Below are positions 32,013-43,970 of a stretch of 64,000 nucleotides of DNA, piece by piece (within the stretch, counting starts at the first letter, position 1; every line of letters begins with the position of its first letter). The notes beneath the pieces were generated by a model. The model worked only from the letters and a program-made list of their open reading frames with translations. It was not told the DNA's origin and did not search any database. The stretch lies in NCBI GenBank assembly GCA_963082975.1, contig OY720346.1, positions 37,475,787 to 37,539,786 on the forward strand, read 5' to 3'. The DNA is from Labia minor. Its lineage: Eukaryota > Arthropoda > Insecta > Dermaptera > Spongiphoridae. Made by a program: the position numbers and the translations under genes.

Positions 32013-32519
32013 TATACTAGGTTGTTCAATAAGTTCGCAGAGCGCAAACTAATCGTCAATATCATCTGAAAAATACAAGAAATGGTATTGGAAGACCGTC
32101 GATTGACAGAGGCTTTAGGCATTTCATTAGGCACAGTGAGCAATATTTTAAGTCTTGATTTGGGTTTCAAAAAACTATGTGCAAAATGGGTGCCGCAAAA
32201 ACCATTGCTAAAATAACTGAATTGAAGTACGAATTGTTGCAACATCCAGCCTATTCTCCTGTTTTAGCTCCCACCGACTTCTGGCTCTTCCCACACCTCC
32301 AACAAAACCATTTTTTTCAAACTAAGAGGTAATAGCTGCCGTGGAGGGATATTTTGCAGAGCTACCCGAAAACCACTACAGTCAAGTGATCCATAAATTA
32401 GAAGACCGTTGGAACAAGTATATTGAAGTTGAAGGAAACTAAGCTGAAAAATAGTCATTTTTACAAATAAAAATTGGTTTCTTCATTTCCGTTCCGAGAA
32501 CTTATTGAACAACTAAGTA
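32013..32519 (+). mobile_element. Mariner of a second family, deleted, with both ends
   Basis: TA-flanked. Left ACTAGGTTGTTCAATAAGTTC, right GAACTTATTGAACAACT, an end pair different from the main family. Forward remnants: QEMVLEDRRLTEALGISLGTVSNIL (second helix-turn-helix; split here as VLEDRRLTEALGI and SLGTVSNIL), LCAKWVPQK, then ELLQHPAYSPVLAPTDFW with the third catalytic Asp, and the C-terminal RWNKYIEVEGN. The catalytic middle is deleted. About 505 bp. Confidence 0.85.
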
Positions 32520-32689
32520 TATATATTAGATCTGACTGATACACTGTATATTGTTATATCTTATGTAATCCTGTATAAACCAAAAGTGTTTTTTATCCTC
32601 TGAATCGACTTATCGTAGACAAAATTTTAATTAGACTTCTTTAAGACAATTCGTTGAGAAGAACAAACAATTTATCAAAGGTGAAAGAA

Positions 32690-33210
32690 GTGAAGGATTA
32701 ACAGTACGATTTCAATTTCGCTTGGAAGGATATTACCAAAGAGTGTGCGCTACCCCACACCTTTAACTCTCACCAAAGCTTTAAGGGCATGGGGATGAAA
32801 AGGGTGGCGGAAAGTGGAGGGACGAAAACGATCAGTTGGCTCATTGGGACTGACATGCGCCATCATCTATCTTAGCCAATCACGTTAGATTAATCTAAAA
32901 GAGATATTTACAATTTGGGTATAAATAATCAACATTGACCTGATCAGAATTTATTAATATATATTAAGAGATGATTAAAGAAAGAAGTATATATATTAAT
33001 ATATGATAAATTTCTTTAATAAAATACATATATCATAGTATGAGTTTAAAAGAAAGGAGAGATGGACAGAGAGAGAGGAGGAGAGAATGAAAACGAGAAG
33101 CTAGAAGGGAGTGTCAAGTGACGACAAATTGATGAGTTACTATCTTTAATCCATTGCCGGAAAATTAACTTTGGAGCTGTCGGTAAGTTCGTTTTTCCTA
33201 AAGGGTAAAA
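32690..33210. other. Two GC-richer unique islands
   Basis: 32690-32900 and 33050-33210 are mixed-composition, non-repeated sequences separated by AT-rich DNA. No coding motif. Confidence 0.3.
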
Positions 33211-33408
33211 TAAATGACCCGATCTTGAATTATATAATATATAGATATATCTGTTACTTTTTGTTCTCGATCCATTTATGTATAAAAAGAACAAAAAAAA
33301 AGGGTAAAACATTAAAAATCTAATTGACTTGTTTTAATTTTTCTCCTTTGTAAATTTTTCATTTTTTTTTTTAACTTTTAGTTTTATTTATTTATTTATA
33401 TATTTAAT

Positions 33409-33782
33409 TACGAGGACAGGTCAATAAGTCCGTGACTTTTTGAATGAAACACAGGTTTTTGGATAAAAAATTATTTTATTTTTCAACGTAGTCTCTTTTG
33501 AGCTCTATATACTTCGTGTAACGTTTCTTCAATTTTTTTTATACCTTCTAAAATTATTATTTTTTATAAAATTTGTCGAAGAGATCAAAATAGATTTGTT
33601 TGTATGATGACTTCATCATTCGAGTCAAATCTCTTTCCGCTGAATGAATGTCAAACAAAACCTAAAAGACCCAACTGGTTGAATTTCTACAGGAGTCAGC
33701 TGACCTCGTGAAATGATCATTGTTACATTTTCATTTAGGAGACTGGAAATTCAAAAAGGCACAGAATTATTGAATTATCGTA
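33409..33782 (-). mobile_element. Mariner deletion derivative (374 bp)
   Basis: TA-CGAGGACAGGTCAATAAG left end; the right end (GAATTATTGAATTATCGTA) is eroded. It joins the transposase 3' region in reverse directly to the 5' untranslated region, losing almost all coding sequence. Confidence 0.8.
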
Positions 33783-35220
33783 TTAAATGTATTTATTCAA
33801 AATAATAGTTTATTTATTTATCAATCAAGATATATAAATATGTAGTTAATATAAAGTCTTACTGTGTTAAGTCACGACAAAAACGATTCTATTCACCATC
33901 TTTATGATGATCATAAAAATGATTTGGAATAATCTACAAATCTACATAAATGATGTATAATTAATTAATTACACTAATAGCCTTGGTGGCTGATGTCATA
34001 TTTAAAGAAAAATTAAATTAATAAATCTACACTGAATGAACAAATTAAATAAATATTAAATATTAAAGTTAAGTGTTTGATTTTTATTAAACAAAATAAA
34101 ATATACCTACGATTAATATGTACTACGGTTAATATTTATATTTATCAAAATAAATAATCATAAAAGGAGAATTTCACATTTCTATAATGTAAATATTTTT
34201 ATCATAAGATTTTGAATCCTTATCATTTTTTCCTTTTTTTTCTGACTTATAAAAAATATTACTTTATTATAATTATTCAGATTGTGTCCAATCAATTATC
34301 TTTTAGTACTTTCTCCTATATGTACTTAAAAAAATAAAAAAAAATGCAACGTGATTCTGAATAAATTAATTCTCCTCCTCCATCGGCAGAATATTATTAT
34401 CATTATTATTATTATTTTGCTGTTTTTAATAAAACTTGAGACCTTCTCACCTTTGTAAATAAAAGAGTGACATTGTTCTGGTAGGAACTACTAAAATATT
34501 GTAATATCCAATTTGGTTATGTAGTTCATGCGACAGAGAGGGATGCAAGGGTCGAACACTATCAAAGGGGGCAGCATTCTATGAATCATCATTTTGAATG
34601 GACTTATGAAAACGTTCATTAATATTTACGCTAACATGCATTTCAAGAGCATATAATTAATGATAAATAATAAATATAAAAATAAAATAATCCCCTAAAT
34701 GAGCTCTAAGAGCTTTATAATTACTCATCAAACATTCATTAGAATTAATTTACCTACTTATACAAATTAATAGATTTTTTTTTATATTTTTCCTATTGAT
34801 TCAATTTTAGTAAATTAATTGAAGATTAGACAACGTAATTTTCAAAATTATTATTTTAACATAAATAATATTGATCTTTAGTTTGAACTACTATTATAGC
34901 ATATTTTTATTAAACAGGTAGATTTTATTGTAATTTTGTAGTTTGATTTCTTTTCATTTTATTTTCATGATGAAAAATGATTGAAAAAAAATTTAACATT
35001 TTTAATTTAATCTATAAGTATATGATTATATTGATTGATTATATTCAATCATAATTCATTAGTACTAAAATAATAATAAAGCTGAATGGATGTCAATTCA
35101 GAAAAAAAACTATACAAAAAAGTAAAATTCAAACGTATTTTACAGGAAAAAAATATTCGACTATTAATAATAAAAAATAATAATTAAGATAGATAAAAAA
35201 TAATAAGATTTATTGATATA
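33783..35220. other. AT-rich spacer, nothing recognised
   Basis: About 1.4 kb. A slightly richer patch at 34490-34600 has no recognisable content. Confidence 0.5.
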
Positions 35221-35229
35221 TGCATAAAT

Positions 35230-35350
35230 ATAATATATATGTATATAATGTACAGTGACAGAAAAAAGAAAACGCCAGAGTGGCGCTGATATGGGGCAAT
35301 CAACCGGTTGAGAAGACACATTGCCATTGCCCGACAACAGCGCCATCCTT
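35230..35350. other. Short GC-richer unique patch
   Basis: About 120 bp around CAACCGGTTG, with CGCCAGAGTGGCG nearby. No repeat partner found. Confidence 0.25.
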
Positions 35351-35799
35351 GAGTTTACATATTTTTCTGTAACTATACCTATATACTCAATTAATTTTAC
35401 TTAATAAGTTTTATGAATGTTTTATGTGACTTATTTACATATATCATATACCTTTATACCTATTTATATACCTAAATTATATAAATTATTGAAATACAAT
35501 AGAATATAGAATTATTTTATTAAAACTTTTTACAACAAGACATACTTTTACTAAGTTTAAATATAAATTAATATATATAATATGTTGAACTACTTAAGAT
35601 TGAAAAAAAAAATTATCAAGACTTTTCAAGAGCTATTGACAAATAACCAAAGTTTGAATAAATATATATAGAATTGATCGGTTCGATTCTCTATTAGAAT
35701 GGTGAAATAAGTATCCCATTAAAAATCAAATTGGAGAAAGTTATCTGAAATCTTCTTTCTATTAACAAAACTAACTAACAAGCAAGTGAAAGACATTTT

Positions 35800-36060
35800 C
35801 GTTGAAAAGTTGCGTTGTTTTGTCAAAATAGAGAGATGCTCTGCTTTTGGTAGAGATTTAGGGGTGGGGGTGGGGAGGGGGCGTTGGTACCTCGGTAGCT
35901 AGAGAGGACAATATTAATTGTAATTTGAGTAAATGTGGAAGTTATTCATTTAAGTAGAATAGGCGTAAGCTTTCGAAAGTCAAATCACACCATTGGCTTT
36001 GAAAAGCTTCCAGGAAACTTTACAGTATTCAATTTCACTTGGATGAATGGTAACAATTTA
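35800..36060. other. Unique island with strong G-quadruplex motif
   Basis: GGGGTGGGGGTGGGGAGGGG at 35861-35880 (one more G follows), with four runs of at least four G and single-base loops. Mixed unique sequence follows. Confidence 0.45.
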
Positions 36061-36609
36061 AAGCAAAACTAGAAATATTTTAATTTCGTATGTACTTTTA
36101 AGCAAATTAAATTTTCCGATTGGAAACGATAAATAAATTTTAAAAAATAAATAAAAGAATAATAATAATATATTGAATTTATATTTAGAGATAAATATAT
36201 TAATGGAAAATAATACTAGATTATTTTCACGTTGACTACTGAGATTGAATCTAGACGTTTCGGCGCCCACTTTGACACATTTTCAAAAGGGTTTTAGGAA
36301 GAGAATTTTTGGATTGTAGGTCTAAATCTCTATGACTAAGAGTCATGATCTCAGACAGTAGTAGTCCCCAGACCACATTTGATAGTATCAACAGCATTCC
36401 GATCAAAACAAAGTAAATTAAAAGTTACCCATTCATTCAATTCAAAATACCAACTATTGCCCTTGGTCCGAGACCCATAATTTTAAAAATGTATTCATGT
36501 AGTGAGCTCAATCTGTCTATTAGTTATTAGTTACTTGTTTAGTTCATTGATTACAAAATTGGTGCAAAATTTGGGAAGAAGTTATAGGGAATTGAACTGT
36601 ATTGTGCAA

Positions 36610-36745
36610 TTTTCAAAACAATGTAATTGGATGAATTAGGTTATGAATTGGTTCCCCATCCGTCATATTCTCCAGTTCTGATCCGAAGCGAAAATTTTAT
36701 GTTTGCATATCTCAAGAAAGAAATTTATTTCTGGTAAAGAAATGA
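36610..36745 (+). pseudogene. Mariner transposase C-terminal fragment
   Basis: Forward remnant LDELGYELVPHPSYSPVL then SENFMFAYLKKEI; the third catalytic Asp in SPDLAPS is lost here (SPVLIRS). No terminal repeats. Confidence 0.7.
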
Positions 36746-36749
36746 GACA

Positions 36750-38130
36750 TATTATATTTTTTTTTACCTATCTTACTAACTCAATGAAGGGAATAATTAT
36801 TTATTAAATAACCTATATATTAATTGTTTGTTTTTAGCAGTTAATATAATAATAATTATATACGATTATATATAACACGAAAATAATTAACACAATCAAT
36901 TATTTTAAATCGATTTAAGCGCTTGAATTACAACTAATTCTTGAAAGTAATTGATTTATCTTACTAGATGAAAGTGAATTCAATTTCATTTCATTTAAAA
37001 TAGGTAGCGTAATTGATCGATTACAAAAGCAGTGGAATTGGAATCCAGTATGTGATAATTCTGTTACATGTAAAATTGTGTATAGTAAATCAAATAACAA
37101 AATTATTTTCTCTAGGTTAGTGAAAAATTAATTACAATTGATATTATTATATTTAGGAAACACTTGTAGCGATTATAAAATAATATTTTAATGGGTTATG
37201 TGTTTTATTTAATTAAAGTATTTTTTATCAAGAAATTATTTTCTTATATTTTTAGAAATTGGATAGAGAAATTAATATTTGTTTGGATTTTAAATTTATA
37301 AAGAAATTAAAAATTAATTTCTTCTGTATTTAGTTGTTAGCTCCCTTTCATTTTGTCCCTCTATTATTGTTATAACTACTGGAAGGTGTTTAAGGCATAC
37401 AAATAAATTAATTTAAAATCAAACCTAATTTTAAAATTTGTACTTATTTTTATTTAAATAATATTTATTTTATATAAATTTTAACTAAATATATTCTGAA
37501 GGTGTACTCTATACCTATTTAGATATATTTTAAATTTAATTTAAGATCCATCACATCATGTCTCTAATGGACAAAATTTAATAACATATTTTATTTTAAA
37601 TATATATATCTGATGAGCTGGATAATAGATAAGTTGAGTTTTAAAAATAAATAAATAAAGAGATATTGTGTAATAAATTTAAGGTATGTATGGTTCAAAA
37701 CTATAGAGTGATTATTTAGTTTTCAAAAAATGATACATTTTTGCAATTTAATTAATGAGATTAAATTGACTCAACCTTTCATATACTGTACTACTTTTCC
37801 TACTTTATTTACCCCATCTGCTTAGCCCCTAAATTTTTTTAATATCTAGGTCCATAAATTATGGGAAAATTTCAATTAAAAATATTATATTCAAATGTTG
37901 AAATTGTACACAAAAACAAAAAATACTTTCAAATTTAATTTAGGTATAGATATTTATAATGTTTTCTTACTGATAAAATGGCCTTTAGTTTTTATATAGA
38001 AAAACATTAGAATCAATTAAAAGAAACTTTAATCTTCTTTATTTTATCAAAAAAAAAAAATCATTAATCGAATCAGTATAAAAATTAAATGTTATTATAT
38101 CTAAAAAGGATAGGATTATATTTTATTAAA
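36750..38130. other. AT-rich spacer, nothing recognised
   Basis: About 1.4 kb with no element ends, coding motif or RNA signature found. Confidence 0.5.
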
Positions 38131-38380
38131 TACTAGCTGCTCAGAGCTCCTTCGTCGCTCTTCACATCTAGACGGGGGCTCCGCCCCCTGTACCCCCGAG
38201 TGGTACATAGTATTTGGTTGAAAGTAGTAAAAGGATTTCATCCATTTTGTTTCAATCAATGTATAACATAAAACATTCATTTCTTATTGTGTGATTATTT
38301 AAAAGATATTTTAATTTAATCAGTAAATTAATTATATATATTTTATATGTTATATCTATCTACTCGAAAGTTCTTGGCAG

Positions 38381-38596
38381 CTACAACCACATTTCTCCAA
38401 GTGTCCTTATCCTGAGCCTCTGTTCCATCTTTCTTACGTCATTCCCTGGTGTCCTCATCTTTGGCCTATAAATGCTGGGAAGAATCCTATTCTCAAATAC
38501 TCTGAATCCACTCTCATCTCCTAAGATCATAGACCATGTCTCACACTCATATAATATAACAGACAAAATAATTGTTTTATATATTTTAATTTTCAT
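38381..38596 (-). pseudogene. LINE reverse-transcriptase C-terminal fragment
   Basis: 71 codons, almost identical to 27125-27340 (ILSVILYECETW and FRVFENRILPSIYRPKM). Lies in the Helitron copy iii. Not functional alone. Confidence 0.75.
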
Positions 38597-38655
38597 TCCC
38601 TTTGATAATAATTTTGATGAGATAAGCCTCTTTACTGCATGATAACAGGCGTTAT

Positions 38656-38848
38656 ATATGTAAGACCAGACTGTGATTACATATATATTATAAATAAAAT
38701 AAAATTAAAAATATTTATGTTCTATCCATATCTGTTTTTTATTACATTAATAGATATATTAAAATTATTTTAAATTGTGTCTGTAGCTGGAAATTAATTT
38801 ACTTCAAACCGTCGGTCGGTTCGGACATGGCCACAGGTCAACTTATTT
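38656..38848 (+). mobile_element. Family A 3' fragment inside the Helitron
   Basis: Ends with CGTCGGTCGGT (38804-38814 region) and the stem-loop area GGCCACAGGTCAACTTATTT. It replaces the segment that copy ii has between its LINE and 5' parts. Confidence 0.6.
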
Positions 38849-39384
38849 ATTATTAAGTTCATTTATTAATTTTTTTAGATCATAGTTAATTCCCTCCCTT
38901 AAAATAAAAGAAGTAACTATTCAAATATGGAAAGAATAAATACAAAATAATTTAAGTTAAATATGATTTAAATATTTTATTAAATTAACTAAAATGAGAA
39001 CTTTTAGAATAAATTATTTAATTGAAATGATATTTTAATATTAGAATTTAAAATAAAAAGTTAAATATTATAATAATTCTTTGATTGGAAATACTTAAGA
39101 GTTATATACATTGATGAGTCCGCCAGTCAGTGGGCCATGAATGAACAACACGGAGAATATATAAACTTTAAAAAATTAAATTCTGCGGTTATTGATTAGA
39201 TATTAATAAAATCTATAGAGCCTATGTTACCATAGAGGTATATAAGAATATTGTGATGTAATTTCATAGAAATCGTTTCTTATTTTTTGATGTTTATAAT
39301 TCTAAATTACCGGTAAAGTGTCGGTTAAGTAGGAAATTTCTTTTTTGTTTGTTTCTATGACAGCAAAAAAGTAAACAAATTACA

Positions 39385-39432
39385 TACATACATACATAGA
39401 TACATACATACATACATACATACATACATACA
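39385..39432. repeat. TACA microsatellite
   Basis: About 12 units of TACA, one interrupted by TAGA. Located in the 5' part of the Helitron; copy ii has the complementary TATG tract at 25724-25762. Confidence 0.9.
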
Positions 39433-39456
39433 AACACTCTCCTTTATATATATAGA

Positions 39457-39917
39457 TGAGGACAGGTCAATAAGTCCGTGACTTTTGGAATGATTTTTGA
39501 TAAAAAATTATATTATTTTTAAGGTAGTAAGCTTTATACACTTCTTTATCCTTTCCAAAAAATAAGATTTGTTGAGAACATCTAAATAGATTTGTTATGA
39601 GATGATTTCATCGTTGGAGAAAAATCTCTTTCCGCTGAGCCATTTCTTCAAGTTTGGAAACAAGAAATATGCGGGGCTAAATCCGGAGAATAGGGCTGAT
39701 GATGGAGAAATTCGTATCCCAATTGATTGATTTTCATTTTTTCCATTTTCTTCTCAAATCACGAAGTAGTCTGCTGTTAATGGATGACAAACAAAAATTA
39801 AAAGACCCAGCTGGTTCAAATTTCGAGAATCAGCTGATAGTTGCCTGCTGACAGGAGCAGTGTTGCGTTTTCATTTATGACATGGGAAATTACACAAGTC
39901 ATTGACCTACCCTCGTA
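39457..39917 (-). mobile_element. Mariner deletion derivative interrupted by the Helitron
   Basis: Left end TGAGGACAGGTCAATAAG with its TA at 38131-38132, right end ATTGACCTACCCTCG-TA. In reverse it holds PDLAP-type and GGKRFS-type C-terminal pieces, then the start-region AAAATGGAAAAAATGAAAA. The coding middle is lost. Confidence 0.8.
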
Positions 39918-40039
39918 GATTTTTAAAAAATCAAGACTTCCAATACCTTTATTAATAAATATATATATTATTATATAAACATGATAATAAATTTAAAGAA
40001 AAAAATAATTCATCTGTATTTCAATTAGACTGTTAATTG

Positions 40040-40410
40040 ACACTTCAGTAACCTTCTTTGGTACGGATTCGTCCCGAAAAACCCACTGTTTTGACTGCTG
40101 TTTGATCTCTGGTGTGTTGTGGTAGATCCACGGTTACGAAACAGCGCAAAAACTCGTCTATATTGCGGTTAAACAGTGCCAATGCCATAATGCTTAATTA
40201 CCACATGTTATTCACTTGTTTCCATTTTGCTCTAAAATCACGAGGAAGCCTGCTGATAATGGATGTCAAACAAAAACTAAAAAACCCAGCTGGTTCAAAT
40301 TTCGTCAGGAGTCGCCTTATAGTTCCTTAGTGGCAATAGCAGTGTTGCCGTTTTATTTAAAATACAGGAAATTCAAAAAGGCACGAACTTATTGACCTGC
40401 CCTCTTATTA
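40040..40410 (-). mobile_element. Mariner fragment including the DETW region
   Basis: The complement reads WIYHNTPEIKQQSKQW near the first catalytic Asp, then the N-terminal start region. The right end ATTGACCTGCCCTC is present; the left end is missing. Frameshifts throughout. Confidence 0.7.
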
Positions 40411-40739
40411 ACATATAAGAGACTGAAATATATTCACTTAAAAGATAATCCCATAAAATATACCCTGAAAAGTTAGTAATGATTTGATTTCCTTATTATT
40501 TATTATAGTATAATATTATAATAAATTATAATTAAATTCATAGGTTCTATTTTTAATCATCAATCAATGGTTTATGAATTGATTAATAAATTAAAAAGAT
40601 TAATTCTTTCCTTTCTTACTTGGTAAATCCAATGTAATTTATTTCTTCACACAAAGACTATATTCTATATACTAATTAAGAGTAATTTTAATTAAAAATA
40701 TACTTATACCTATTCATTTATAAAACAAACAGTTGAATT

Positions 40740-41120
40740 AAAAGCTCACGAGGAGGTTTTAGTATTCTTTACTTTTTGTTTTGCCACGTTGCAATGGAAT
40801 TCTATTTACGACTCAGGCGAATCTTCATTAAACCACAGGATCTTAATTTGACGCAATACAATGTAACATTTTCTTTACGCTGAGACGAAATTCAATTTGT
40901 TAAATTAGCGAGACTAATCACGAACATCCTCATCCTTGCCATCTTCTTCCAAGGATCAGTGAAATCAATTTTATTGTAATTCGTGTGCAAATTGATCGGA
41001 AACTTGAAACGGGTGTCTGATAAAAACCTAGAGGGTGTCATCATTAGACCTACGATAGAATACGATCCCTGGCTGTTGTTATTATTAATGAGTAGTAGAA
41101 AAGACAATAACCAGGAGAGG
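40740..41120. other. GC-richer unique island
   Basis: Mixed sequence with a 71-codon minus frame (40892-41107) that has no known motif. Candidate regulatory DNA. Confidence 0.35.
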
Positions 41121-41504
41121 GGATGGGGTTAAAAAAAAAGGTGAAATATGCAGAGGTGAGATTCAATAAATCACAATATCATTGTTTAGAATAGAAAATA
41201 ACAAGAGGTATATAACAACGCTTGAATTATATTATATCAATAGATATTTTTTAATAATTATAATTTTACAATATTTTTGTTAAGAAGCTTATGGTATTCT
41301 ACAATATGTATAAATAAAAAATGTGGCTCGAATTGGTGAGAAAACCTAGTGAGAAATTTGGTTATGAAAAATTTAAAATAGTCATAGGATAGATTAAGGA
41401 TAGATATACAATGGTGAAAAGATTTTAATTCATTAATGGATGTAGCTCAGCATAGAGATGGTTAGAGAAATTTTTATGTTGAGATCAAGTTTTTATTATT
41501 TTTA

Positions 41505-41760
41505 AAGAATATATATCTTATCTCTTTATACTAGCAAAAATTATATGATATATATATATATATTTGTATTTTTGAATTATTTAACCGCTAGAAGGAATTT
41601 TTTAAAATTCACACCATCATTTTCTAAAGAAAAATCGATCTGTAATGGTTTCAGCCACAGAAAAAATCATCTTTGTTAGTTTTTTCTTAATTTAAATTAG
41701 GAATTTTAATAATATATATACAAATTATTATAAATAAAATAAAATTAAAAATATAATTTC
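41505..41760. repeat. Old repeat related to family A, inverted
   Basis: Complement of the segment at 540-850 and 27655-27870 (AAAATCATCTTTGTTAGTTT, GAAAAATCGATCTGTA). Confidence 0.5.
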
Positions 41761-42529
41761 AAAAATTATTTAAATATACTCAATTTCAAATTCCAAATTT
41801 TAAAGAGTAAATCCATATAATTAAAAAATCTACAAAAGTGTAGTAGAATTCTAATTAAATTTGTTAAGCATCCAGATTGAAATAATCACTTGAATATAAA
41901 AAAAAATAATTTGTATATAATTGGTGCTTTTATATATTTTGATCAGCGACATCTCTTGGTTAAGGTGATAAGTATCAATGAAAACAAACTAACCTAACTA
42001 TTAATATCGATGATTTTGTAATTTCCCTACAAAAAATAAAAGTTTTCCATTTAGTATTATTGAGTTATTCAGAGTATATAAACGCTAATCATGAAACGTT
42101 CAAAATTGCATTTTTGCCATTCATTACTTTTGTTGTTTAATTTGAATGAATCTTGTAGAAGCATAAAATTTTTTCTTTAAAGTTCAAATAATTTTTAATA
42201 CTCTAAATAGTTTTATCAGTTTTCGGTAGATATTGATTTTAATTTCTCTTTTATTACTTGTTTTTTGATAAATTACTAATATTAGGTATACAATATTTTT
42301 TAATTTAAAAATTCATTAGTTGTATGAATTTTTGACATACAAATTGAAATTAAATTTTTCATATGAGTTGTTTATATATATTTAAAGTAAATTGGACATT
42401 AAATTGAATCAAAAAATATCATTTGTCATATATAAGAGGTATAAATATTAAAAATAAAAAAAAATATGTATACATTTTGCTAATTTTATCATTTTAATAT
42501 ATGAAATAAATGTTAATAGAAGGTAAACA

Positions 42530-42870
42530 GTCATGTACATTTTTTTACACTTGTCAAGTGTATATTTCTACCTGAATCTCCCCTTTGCCTTTTTCCATCC
42601 CTTTAGGCATTCATCGTCGTCATTCCTTCGCTTTTGTTCGATTAATAATAGCGAATTGCGAAAATATTCATTTGAAATGAATGTCTCGGTGTTTTATCTT
42701 CCTCTAATCCGAAGATTTGCATAAGACATGAAAGAAACGTGTCACCTGGAAGATAAACTAACCCTTTCATCCCTTTTACAAATGATTGCCAAAAGGAAAA
42801 GTATAAATGTCAAAGGCGTGGGAACAGAACAGAGAAAGAAATAGACCCAGACCTAGAATTTAATTTCGTT
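42530..42870. other. GC-richer unique island
   Basis: Non-repeated mixed-composition sequence. The 63-codon frame 42533-42724 has no motif. Confidence 0.3.
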
Positions 42871-43018
42871 CAATTTTTTTTCATCTTCACAGCTTATTTT
42901 CGATGCAACTGTAAATACGAGGAATATTTTTTTTCTTTTATTAGAAATATGACTTTTAAAGAATTTATTTTTTTTTATTCTCATAATTTGTACATGTTTT
43001 TTTAGCCACGTGCCCTGT

Positions 43019-43305
43019 CTATCGCAGCTTTTTCCCTTTTATAACCTTAACTATTTCTGAAAATGCAGAGAGGTCATGCAATTTCTCGTTATGCAGTCTC
43101 CGCCATTCCCCGGTGACCTCATAAATGCGGGGAAGAATCCTATTCTCAAATACTCTGAATCTACTCTCATCTCCCAGGGTCATAGACCATGCCTCCCTCC
43201 CATATAATACAACAGGCAAAATAATTGTTTTATATATTTTAATTTTGATTACTTTTGATAATAATTTTGATGAGATAAGCCTCTTTACTGCATGATAACA
43301 GGCGT
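43019..43305 (-). pseudogene. LINE reverse-transcriptase C-terminal fragment
   Basis: Complement encodes PVVLYGREAWSMTLGDESRF, RVFENRILPRIYEVTGEWRR, then LHNEKLHDL. Compared with the relative at 61850-62330 a short PKKD segment is missing. Not part of a recognisable Helitron. Confidence 0.8.
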
Positions 43306-43824
43306 TTCCAATTCTGAGTCTATAAAATAGTTATTTTCCGTACAGACAGACAGCCATGACAAATTCTAAAGTCACTTTTGGATTCTAGAGGTCATGAAAC
43401 GCGAAGATCTGCAAAAATTTAAATTTTCTTTTTTTATCTCGTATTAAATCATCTTTTGATAGCTCTTTACTTTTCTATTTTTATTAATTCTATTTAAACC
43501 CATTTATGAAAATATCAAAACAATATTCCAAAAAAACCTAATATATATGATATATCTATCATCTTGATATTATCTTGATATTATACTATAATTCATATTT
43601 TATTTTCCAATAGTTTCTTTTAATATTTTTATTTGTTTATTTTTTTTTCTAAATTCCATTAAAATTGATAACCATTCGTTATTAGAAAATTCAAATATAT
43701 AAATTTATTTAAAAATTTTTGCATGCTTATTAAAAATTTTTATGGAAATATTAGATGCAGAATTAATACGATTAATAATTATTAATAGAGTATACTATTT
43801 AAATATTTCAAGTTTAAATTGGGT

Positions 43825-43970
43825 GGCTTGTAATGCTGGTTGCCTAAATGCCAGGGGCTCCTAGTCGAGCGAAAGCTCGCTCAGTCAGTCAGTCGATTTC
43901 GTTGTGTGAGTGCGCATGCCAACTCAAACCAGGCGGGCGGCGATGACGCTCTTTCTCTCTCCTTACTATA
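43825..43970. other. GC-rich patch with GNRA-capped hairpin
   Basis: CGAGC-GAAA-GCTCG (43866-43879) followed by CAGT repeats and a GC-rich stretch. No repeat partner in the window and no coding motif. Could be the end of an unrecognised element. Confidence 0.3.

Larger units (their letters stand above)
38133..39456 (-). mobile_element. Helitron, non-autonomous (copy iii), inserted in a mariner terminal repeat
   Basis: In reverse: CTAG at 38133-38136 with hairpin just inside, LINE-derived segment 38340-38655, a family-A piece (38656-38848), and the 5' end CCTTTATATATATAGA at 39441-39456. Removing it rejoins TA (38131-38132) to TGAGGACAGGTCAATAAG, a mariner end with one C-to-T change, so the boundaries are exact and no target duplication was made. 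It lacks about 750 bp present in copy ii. No Helitron protein coding. Confidence 0.85.

Noticed and set aside
39385-39432. TACA tract as a separate satellite locus
   Set aside because: It is an internal part of the Helitron 5' region and has its counterpart in copy ii.
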